Below, piece by piece: positions 25,165 through 31,648 of a stretch of DNA of 64,000 nt. The number at the start of each line of letters is the position of its first letter. Within the stretch, counting starts at the first letter, position 1. This stretch comes from Burkholderia lata (lineage in GTDB: Bacteria > Pseudomonadota > Gammaproteobacteria > Burkholderiales > Burkholderiaceae): contig NC_007511.1 of the NCBI RefSeq assembly GCF_000012945.1, positions 1,550,001 through 1,614,000 on the forward strand, in the 5' to 3' direction. Both the position numbers and the translations under genes were made by a program. The notes beneath the pieces were generated by a model. It searched no databases, was not told the DNA's origin, and worked only from the letters and a program-made list of their open reading frames with translations.

Positions 25165-25386
25165 ATGATGAAGATCCGATCCGTTTCGCTTGCGATGCTG
25201 GTGACGGCCAGTGCGGCGCTGATGTCCGCCTGCGTGGTCGAACCCGTGCGGCCGCCGCAGCCGGCGCCCGTCGTCGAGGTACCGCCTCCAATGCCCGCAC
25301 CGGGCTATCGCTGGGCGAAGGGGCATTACCGGTGGGCCGGCAATCACTGGGCGTGGGTGCCCGGGCACTGGGTGGGCGTGTACTGA
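25165..25386 (+). CDS. YXWGXW-repeat lipoprotein
   Basis: A 73-residue lipoprotein. The signal peptide ends in a lipobox-like MSAC (cysteine about residue 23), then comes a proline-rich linker and the repeats YRWAKGHYRW, NHWAWVPGHW. It belongs to the same family as the protein at 18432. GGGAG lies 8 nt before ATG 25165; a second ATG follows at 25168. It is 60 nt after the DUF1501 gene on the same strand and may be co-transcribed. The function is unknown. Confidence 0.8.
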   Translation: MMKIRSVSLAMLVTASAALMSACVVEPVRPPQPAPVVEVPPPMPAPGYRWAKGHYRWAGNHWAWVPGHWVGVY

Positions 25387-25554
25387 TCACGCGAGGCGTG
25401 ACGTGGCGTGCGGCGCGGGTGCCGGGATGCGCGGCAGCGGATTGAAATGCGACGCGCGTTGACCTAAGCTCGCGGGGCGCGGAGACGGGCATGCCCGTTC
25501 GCCCGTCACGGCGAACCGATCCGCGGCCGTCGTTTTCTTCGTTATGGCACCCAC

Positions 25555-25953
25555 ATGAAAGCATGGCTCGTTGCGCTGGTCGTCGCGGCCGGCATGACCG
25601 GCGCGCACGCCGCGTCGTTCAACTGCGCGAAAGCATCCACGTTCGTGGAGCGCGAAATCTGCACCAATCCGGCGTTGTCGCGTCTCGACGATGCGCTCAA
25701 CGCGGATTACCAGCGCGTTGTCGATGACTTCGCCAACTACCCGGTCGAGGATCCGCCCGAATATCACTCGTTCATCGCCAGCCAGAAGGCGTGGCTGAAG
25801 ACGCGCAACCGCTGCACGACGACGCAGTGCCTGATCGACAGTTACCGCAAGCGCATCGACGTGCTGTGCGGGCAGATCGACGTGCCGGCCGAAAGCGATC
25901 GCACGAAGTGCCGTAGCAATGGCGGCCTGGGCGGGCTCGAACTCGTTCGCTGA
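25555..25953 (+). CDS. Exported LprI/DUF1311-like protein
   Basis: A 132-residue exported protein with signal peptide MKAWLVALVVAAGMTGAHAA. The mature domain has the pattern F-x-C-x-KA-x(4)-VE-x-x-IC (FNCAKASTFVEREIC), LSRLDDALNADYQ, WLKTRNRC and C-LIDSYRKRI, which is the lysozyme-inhibitor LprI N-terminal (DUF1311) fold held by disulfides. Such proteins are found in the periplasm or as lipoproteins and some inhibit lysozyme. A further cysteine pair occurs near the C-terminus. It stands alone between the lipoprotein gene and the PHA operon. Confidence 0.8.
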   Translation: MKAWLVALVVAAGMTGAHAASFNCAKASTFVEREICTNPALSRLDDALNADYQRVVDDFANYPVEDPPEYHSFIASQKAWLKTRNRCTTTQCLIDSYRKRIDVLCGQIDVPAESDRTKCRSNGGLGGLELVR

Positions 25954-26364
25954 ACGCCGGTGGTGCAGGCAGCCGCGCACGCACGACAGCCACGCCGCGC
26001 ACCTGTCCCGCGCCAGTCCCGCGCCTGTCCCGCAGCGGTCTCGTGATGCACGCGGCGCCGGTTGCCGTGCCGCTTACGCCTGTCTCTCGACGCGCCGTAC
26101 CCCGGTGCCGCCTGACCCGTCCCCATTCCCCATCCGTTCCCTCCAGCCCGGCACGTTCCGGGCCTGATCCTTCATTCTCCTGACGAATGCACGGCGCAAC
26201 GCCGCGCGTAGCCGCTGCCGCCACCGGCAGGGGGACCCCCGTTCAGGGGATGGTTCGCGATCCCGTCAGGCCGGAACATTGCGTCACCGGGATGCCACTC
26301 ACGCGCCAAGCGCTCAACCCCTTGTGACAGCCCGCCATTCCTTTACGAACTCTAGGAGAGGTCA
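25954..26364. other. Gene-free region upstream of the PHA operon
   Basis: A 411-nt stretch with no credible ORF. It has a GGGGG-A-CCCCC palindrome at 26230-26240, repeated CCTGTCCCGC-type motifs near 25995-26040, and an AGGAGAGG ribosome binding site just before 26365. It should contain the operon promoter, but no consensus hexamer pair is convincing. Confidence 0.5.
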
Positions 26365-28008
26365 ATGCAGGACGACACATGGGCACCGGCATCGTCGGCT
26401 TACGCCTACCCGTTGCTGATCAAGCAACTGCTGCACACACCGACGAAGCAGGCCGCCAGCCAGGAAATCGTCTATCGGGGCGATCTGCGGATCAGCTATG
26501 CGACGCTGCGTGAACGGATCGGCCGGCTCGCGAACGCGCTGGCCACGGCCGGCGTGCGGCACGGCGACACGGTCGCGGTGATGGACTGGGACAGCCATCG
26601 CTATCTCGAGTGCTACTTCGCGGTGCCGATGATGGGCGCAGTGCTGCAGACGGTGAACGTGCGGCTGTCGCAGGACGAGATCGCGTACACGATCGACCAT
26701 GCGCACGCCGACGTCCTGCTCGTGCACGCGGATTTCCTGCCGGTCGTCGATGCGATTCGCGAGCGGTTGCCGCATGTGCGCACGTTCATTCTGCTCGACG
26801 AGCCGGACAGCGCACCGTGCTCGCACGCGATCCCGTTCATCGGTGAATACGAGGCGCTGCTCGCAGCGAGCGCGGTCGACTACGCGTTTCCCGATTTCGA
26901 CGAGAACACGCGGGCGACCACGTTCTATACGACCGGCACGACCGGCCTGCCGAAGGGCGTGCATTTCACGCACCGCCAGCTCGTGCTGCACACGCTCGCG
27001 ATCATGGCCGCGCTGTCGAGCCCGGAATCGGGCCAGCGTTTTCATCGCGGCGACGTCTACATGCCGCTTACGCCGATGTTCCACGTGCACGCCTGGGGGA
27101 TGCCTTACGTCGCGACCGTGCTCGGCGTGAAGCAGGTGTACCCGGGCCGCTACGTGCCCGAGCGCATCGTGAAGCTGGTGCAGGACGAGGGCGTGACGTT
27201 CTCGCACTGCGTCGCGACGATCCTGCACATGCTGCTCGGCTGCGACACGGCTGCGACAGCCGATCTCGGCCGCTGGAAGATCGTGATCGGCGGCGGCGCG
27301 TTGCCGCAAGGGCTGGCGCGCACCGCGCTCGCGCACGGGATCGACATCTTCGCGGGCTACGGAATGTCGGAGACGTGCCCCGTGCTGAGCCTTGCGCAAC
27401 TGCCGCCGGGTGCGGAGCAGCTCGATGCCGACGAACAGGTGCGGATGCGCTGCCGGGCGGGCCGACCGGTGCCGCTCGTCGACCTGCGGGTGGTCGACGA
27501 CGACATGAGCGAGCTGCCGCGCGACGGCCACGCGTACGGCGAGATCGTCGCGCGTGCGCCGTGGCTCACGCAAAGCTACGTGAAAAATCCTGAGGCATCC
27601 GAAATCCTCTGGGCGGGCGGCTATCTTCATACGCAGGACGTCGGCCATGTCGATCCGTCCGGCGCACTGCAGATCACCGATCGCATCAAGGACGTGATCA
27701 AGTCGGGCGGCGAATGGATCTCGTCGCTCGAGATCGAGAACCTGATCTCGATGTACCCGGGCGTCGCGGAAGTCGCGGTGATCGGCGTGCGTGACGACAA
27801 GTGGGGCGAGCGGCCGGTCGCGGTCGTCGTGTGCAAGCCCGGCTTCACGCTCAGCGAGGAGGGTATCCGCTCGCACGTGACGCGCTTCAGCGCGACCGGG
27901 CGGATCTCGAAGTATGCGGTGCCGCAGGTCGTCCGGTTCGTCGACGCGCTCGACAAGACGAGCGTCGGCAAGATCGACAAGAAGGCGCTGCGCGCGCAGT
28001 TCGCCTGA
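26365..28008 (+). CDS. Acyl-CoA synthetase (fatty-acid CoA ligase) of the PHA operon
   Basis: A 547-residue AMP-forming ligase that activates a fatty acid to its CoA thioester. The AMP-binding signature is TTFYTTGTTGLPKGVHFTHR, followed by the A5 motif FAGYGMSETCP, the A7 region YLHTQDVGHVDPSG, the hinge DRIKDVIKSGGEWIS and the C-terminal catalytic lysine in TSVGKIDKKAL. Overall it resembles medium/long-chain AlkK/FadD-type ligases. AGGAGAGG before the ATG is a strong ribosome binding site. It is first in a five-gene operon with PhaJ, PhaC, phasin and PhaZ genes, so it probably feeds medium-chain acids into beta-oxidation and polymer synthesis. Confidence 0.9.
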   Translation: MQDDTWAPASSAYAYPLLIKQLLHTPTKQAASQEIVYRGDLRISYATLRERIGRLANALATAGVRHGDTVAVMDWDSHRYLECYFAVPMMGAVLQTVNVRLSQDEIAYTIDHAHADVLLVHADFLPVVDAIRERLPHVRTFILLDEPDSAPCSHAIPFIGEYEALLAASAVDYAFPDFDENTRATTFYTTGTTGLPKGVHFTHRQLVLHTLAIMAALSSPESGQRFHRGDVYMPLTPMFHVHAWGMPYVATVLGVKQVYPGRYVPERIVKLVQDEGVTFSHCVATILHMLLGCDTAATADLGRWKIVIGGGALPQGLARTALAHGIDIFAGYGMSETCPVLSLAQLPPGAEQLDADEQVRMRCRAGRPVPLVDLRVVDDDMSELPRDGHAYGEIVARAPWLTQSYVKNPEASEILWAGGYLHTQDVGHVDPSGALQITDRIKDVIKSGGEWISSLEIENLISMYPGVAEVAVIGVRDDKWGERPVAVVVCKPGFTLSEEGIRSHVTRFSATGRISKYAVPQVVRFVDALDKTSVGKIDKKALRAQFA

Positions 28009-28028
28009 ATGAATTCAAGGAGCAGAGC

Positions 28029-28493
28029 ATGAGCATCAACGAATACCGCCTCGCCAGTATCGACGACTTCGTGGGCCGCGAGCTCGGCGTGTCGGACTGG
28101 CTTCTCGTCGATCAGGCACGTATCGACGCGTTCGCCGAATGCACCGGGGATCGCCAGTGGATTCACGTCGACGTCGAGCGTGCGCGGCGCGAAAGCCCGT
28201 TCGGCGGCACGATCGCGCACGGCTACCTCGCGCTGTCGCTGCTGGCCAGGTTCGCGATCGAACTTGGCGTGATTCCGGAGGACGCGTCCGCCGGCCTCAA
28301 CTACGGGCTCGACAAGGTGCGCTTCATGGCGCCGGTGAAAGCGGGCGCGCGTGTGCGCAATCGCATCACGCTCGTGTCGGTCGCCAGGAAGGACGGCGCT
28401 CGCGTGCTGATCAAGGTGATGAACGAACTGCAGATCGAAGGCGAAGACACGCCCGCGCTGATCGCCGAATCCCTCGTCTTGCTGGTCGCGTAA
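28029..28493 (+). CDS. phaJ: MaoC-family (R)-specific enoyl-CoA hydratase (PhaJ-like)
   Basis: A 154-residue single hot-dog MaoC protein. The catalytic dyad is in FAECTGDRQWIHVD (Asp and His of the hydratase 2 motif), and PFGGTIAHGYLALSL is the conserved substrate segment. Such enzymes hydrate trans-2-enoyl-CoA from beta-oxidation to (R)-3-hydroxyacyl-CoA, the PHA synthase substrate. AAGGAGCAGAGC precedes ATG 28029. It follows the acyl-CoA ligase by 20 nt and precedes phaC by 47 nt. The gene name rests on fold and context. Confidence 0.85.
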   Translation: MSINEYRLASIDDFVGRELGVSDWLLVDQARIDAFAECTGDRQWIHVDVERARRESPFGGTIAHGYLALSLLARFAIELGVIPEDASAGLNYGLDKVRFMAPVKAGARVRNRITLVSVARKDGARVLIKVMNELQIEGEDTPALIAESLVLLVA

Positions 28494-28540
28494 CGCTACG
28501 CGCACCAGCCGACCGACTACCCGAATCAAGGAACCAAGCC

Positions 28541-30244
28541 ATGACCACTACCGAACAACCGACCCATTCCACCCCGGCCGACGAAATCGCGTCCGTCGCG
28601 GCCGACGGCATGCTGGGCCCGAACCCGTTCGTCGGGCTGCGGCCCCGCGACGTGCTGGCCACCGTGCAGCAGCTCGTCACGCAGGCGATGCGCCAGCCGG
28701 CGCTCGTCGCGCGGCAAGAGACTGCGCTCGCCCGCGAGATGACGCGCGTGCTGCTCGGCACCGCGGATATCGAACCGCCGCAAGGCGATCGCCGCTTCGC
28801 CGATCCGGCATGGCACGACAACGCGCTGTACCGAATGACGATGCAGGGCTACTTCGCGTGGCGCGAATCGCTCACGGGCTTCGTCGACCGCTCCGCGCTC
28901 GACCCGAAGAGCAAGGAGCGTGCGCAGTTCGTAATGTCGCTGTTCGCCGACGCGATGTCGCCCACCAATACGCTGCTCGGCAATCCGGCCGCGCTGAAGA
29001 AGATCGTCGAATCGGGCGGCGCGAGCCTGCTCGGCGGTGCGAAGAATCTCGTCGCCGACATGCTCGGCAATCAAGGCATGCCCGCGCAGGTCGACAAGAC
29101 GGCGTTCGAAGTCGGCCGCAATCTCGGCACGTCGCCGGGCGCGGTGGTGTTCCGCAACGAAGTGCTGGAGCTGATCCAGTACGCACCGGCCACCGAGCAG
29201 GTGTACGGCCGCCCGCAGCTCATCGTGCCGCCGCAGATCAACAAGTTCTACGTGTTCGACCTGTCGGAAGGCAAGAGCATCGTCGACTACCTCGTGAAGA
29301 GCGAATTCCAGGTGTTCGCGGTGAGCTGGCGCAATCCGACCGCCGAGCACAGCGACTGGGGCCTCGACAACTACGTGCGTGCGCTGCTCGAAGCGATCGA
29401 CGCGGTGCGCGACATCACCGGCAGCGACGACGTGAACCTGCACGGTGCGTGCTCCGGCGCGATGACGATCTCGGCGCTGCTCGGCCACCTTGCATGCCGT
29501 GGCGAGAAGACGGTGAATGCGACGACGCTGATGGTGGCCGTGCTCGACAACACGACCGATTCGCAACTCGGCCTGTTCGCGACGCCGGAGGCGATCGCGG
29601 CGGCCAAGCAGAACAGCATTGCGCGCGGCGTGCTGGCCGGCGAGGAGATGGGGCGCGTGTTCGCGTGGATGCGGCCGAACGATCTGGTGTGGAACTACTG
29701 GGTCAACAACTATCTGCTCGGCAAGACGCCGCCGGCGTTCGACATCCTATACTGGAACAACGATACGACACGCCTGCCCGCGAAGCTGCATGGCGAGCTG
29801 CTCGACATCTTCGCCGGCAACCTGTTCGCCACACCGCGCGCGCTCACGGTGCTCGGCACGCCGATCGACCTGTCGGAGGTGACGTGCGACAAGTATGTGG
29901 TGGCGGGCATCACCGATCACATCACGCCGTGGAAGGGCGTCTACAACACCGCGCGGACCTTCGGCGGCGACACGCGGTTCGTGCTCAGCTCGAGCGGGCA
30001 CATCCAGAGCCTCATCAATCCGCCGGGCAATCCGAAGGCGAAGTATTTCAGCAATCCCGCGCTGCCGGCCAGCGCCGACACCTGGCTGGCCGACGCGCGC
30101 ACGGAGAAGGATTCGTGGTGGAGCGACTGGCGCGACTGGCTGGCCACGCGCTCCGGCGAGCGGCGCGATGCACCGGCCACGCTCGGCAGCGAAGCCTATC
30201 CGGCTGGCGTCCAGGCGCCGGGTACCTATGTCGTCGAAGCATGA
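28541..30244 (+). CDS. phaC: Class II (medium-chain) polyhydroxyalkanoate synthase
   Basis: A 567-residue polymerase of (R)-3-hydroxyacyl-CoA, acting at the granule surface. The nucleophile is C304 in the lipase-like box HGACSG, with D459 in ITDHITPW and H487 in SSSGHIQSLINPPGNP. These positions are 7-8 residues later than C296/D452/H480 of Pseudomonas class II enzymes as I recall them. Long stretches match the Pseudomonas type: VVFRNEVLELIQYAP, QINKFYVFDLS, VFAWMRPNDLVWNYWVNNYL. No phaE or phaR partner is present, which also argues for class II. GGAACC before the ATG is a modest ribosome binding site. Typical Burkholderia synthases are short-chain class I, so this is unusual. Confidence 0.93.
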   Translation: MTTTEQPTHSTPADEIASVAADGMLGPNPFVGLRPRDVLATVQQLVTQAMRQPALVARQETALAREMTRVLLGTADIEPPQGDRRFADPAWHDNALYRMTMQGYFAWRESLTGFVDRSALDPKSKERAQFVMSLFADAMSPTNTLLGNPAALKKIVESGGASLLGGAKNLVADMLGNQGMPAQVDKTAFEVGRNLGTSPGAVVFRNEVLELIQYAPATEQVYGRPQLIVPPQINKFYVFDLSEGKSIVDYLVKSEFQVFAVSWRNPTAEHSDWGLDNYVRALLEAIDAVRDITGSDDVNLHGACSGAMTISALLGHLACRGEKTVNATTLMVAVLDNTTDSQLGLFATPEAIAAAKQNSIARGVLAGEEMGRVFAWMRPNDLVWNYWVNNYLLGKTPPAFDILYWNNDTTRLPAKLHGELLDIFAGNLFATPRALTVLGTPIDLSEVTCDKYVVAGITDHITPWKGVYNTARTFGGDTRFVLSSSGHIQSLINPPGNPKAKYFSNPALPASADTWLADARTEKDSWWSDWRDWLATRSGERRDAPATLGSEAYPAGVQAPGTYVVEA

Positions 30245-30302
30245 CGCAACCGCAGGCCGCTCGTCGGCCGATTTTTTCAAACCCTTGTACTACGGAGATC
30301 CG

Positions 30303-30743
30303 ATGATGGAACCCACCAATCCTGCCAACCTGTTCGCGGAATACACGAAGATGCTCACCCAGTTCAAGCTGCCCGGCATCGATGTCGGCGCGGTGATGGA
30401 AGCACGCCGTAAGGATATCGAAGCGCTGGCCGCCGCGAATACCGCGGCGCTCGCAGGCGCACAGACGCTCGGACAGAAGCAGGCCGAAATCATGCGTTCG
30501 ACGCTGGCCAGCCTGCAATCGATGGTCGAGCAGGTCGCCACGTCCGGCGTGACGCCCGGCGCGAACACCGGCGAGCTGGTGCAGAAGGCGCTGCACAAGG
30601 CGCTCGCCGACATGCAGGACCTGGCGGATACGGCCTACCGTGCGCAGACGGAAAGCATGGCGGCCATCACCAAGCGTGCCGGCGAGCATATCGAGGAGCT
30701 GAAGGCGTTGCTGAAACCGCAGGGCGGCGATGCACAGCGCTGA
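30303..30743 (+). CDS. Phasin-family granule protein
   Basis: A 146-residue, strongly helical protein that starts MMEPTNPANLFAEYTKMLTQ. It has the phasin pattern of an N-terminal segment with a hydrophobic patch (FKLPGIDVGAVMEARRKDIEALAAANTA) and then long amphipathic helices (QKQAEIMRSTLASLQSMVEQ; HIEELKALLK). Phasins coat PHA granules and help with their size and metabolism. It follows phaC by 58 nt and overlaps the next gene (phaZ) by 14 nt. Two ATGs (30303, 30306) are possible. Confidence 0.87.
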   Translation: MMEPTNPANLFAEYTKMLTQFKLPGIDVGAVMEARRKDIEALAAANTAALAGAQTLGQKQAEIMRSTLASLQSMVEQVATSGVTPGANTGELVQKALHKALADMQDLADTAYRAQTESMAAITKRAGEHIEELKALLKPQGGDAQR

Positions 30744-31635
30744 CGCCGCGGGCAGCGACTTGCCGGGCCGCGCGCCCGCCGCGCCGACGGTCGCGCCCGG
30801 CGCGGCCGACGGCCGGACGACCGGCGGCGGCTTCGTGATCCGTACGATCGACGTGAACGGCCAGGTGCTGCGCGTGGGCGTGAAACCGGGTAGCGACGCA
30901 TCGCCGCCGCTCCTGGTCTTCAACGGCATCGGCGCGAACCTGGAGCTGCTCGAGCCGTTTGTCGCCGCGCTGGACGACGTGCGCGTGATCGCGTTCGACG
31001 TGCCGGGCGTGGGCGGCTCGCCGGCACCGCTGGTGCCGTACCGCTTCTCGACGCTCAGCGTGCTGGCCGACCGGCTGCTCGCGCGTCTCGGCCACGACGG
31101 TCCGGTCGATGTGCTCGGCGTGTCGTGGGGCGGGGCGCTCGCGCAGCAGTTCGCGCGGCTCTATCCGGTGCGGTGCCGGCGGCTCGTGCTCGCGGCGACG
31201 TCGCCTGGCGTCGTGATGGTGCCGGGCCGGCCGTCAGTGCTCGCGAAGCTGGCGGGGCCGCGTCGCTACACCGACCCCGGCTACCTGAGCCGGATCGGCG
31301 CGGATCTCTACGGCGGCGCGTACCGGCGCGATCCCGCGATGCTGGCGGAGCACGGGCGGCATATCCAGCCACCGCGCGGGCGAGGCTACCTGTACCAGTT
31401 GCTTGCGGCGACCGGGTGGACGAGCCTGCCGTGGCTGCACGCGCTGCGCCAGCCGACGCTCGTGCTGCACGGCAACGACGATCCGATCGTGCCGCTCGTG
31501 AACGCGCGGATTCTCGCCGCGCGGATCCGGCGCGCGGAGCTTCACGTGATCGACGACGGTCATCTGTTCCTGGTCGCGCGAGCGGACGAAGTGGCGCCGA
31601 TGGTGAAGCGCTTTCTTCGCAAGGCAATCGACTGA
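30730..31635 (+). CDS. phaZ: Intracellular medium-chain PHA depolymerase
   Basis: A 301-residue alpha/beta-hydrolase that degrades granule polymer. The GxSxG nucleophile is S132 in GVSWGGALAQQFA, with acid D251 in GNDDPIVPL and base H278 in DDGHLFL. From memory these are each +30 from S102/D221/H248 of P. putida PhaZ, showing a colinear core. Close matches include LLVFNGIGANLELL, RVIAFDVPGVGGS and RRLVLAATSPGVVMVPG. About 30 extra proline/alanine/glycine-rich residues lie at the N-terminus. Its start overlaps the phasin gene by 14 nt, so translation is coupled. A start further in is possible but lacks a good signal. Confidence 0.9.
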   Translation: MHSADAAGSDLPGRAPAAPTVAPGAADGRTTGGGFVIRTIDVNGQVLRVGVKPGSDASPPLLVFNGIGANLELLEPFVAALDDVRVIAFDVPGVGGSPAPLVPYRFSTLSVLADRLLARLGHDGPVDVLGVSWGGALAQQFARLYPVRCRRLVLAATSPGVVMVPGRPSVLAKLAGPRRYTDPGYLSRIGADLYGGAYRRDPAMLAEHGRHIQPPRGRGYLYQLLAATGWTSLPWLHALRQPTLVLHGNDDPIVPLVNARILAARIRRAELHVIDDGHLFLVARADEVAPMVKRFLRKAID

Positions 31636-31648
31636 CGCACTGAGCGGT

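Noticed and set aside
26221..26260. GGGGG-A-CCCCC palindrome as a terminator
   Set aside because: The 5-bp stem has only a single-base loop, which is too tight to fold, and it has no T run; it is probably a composition effect.
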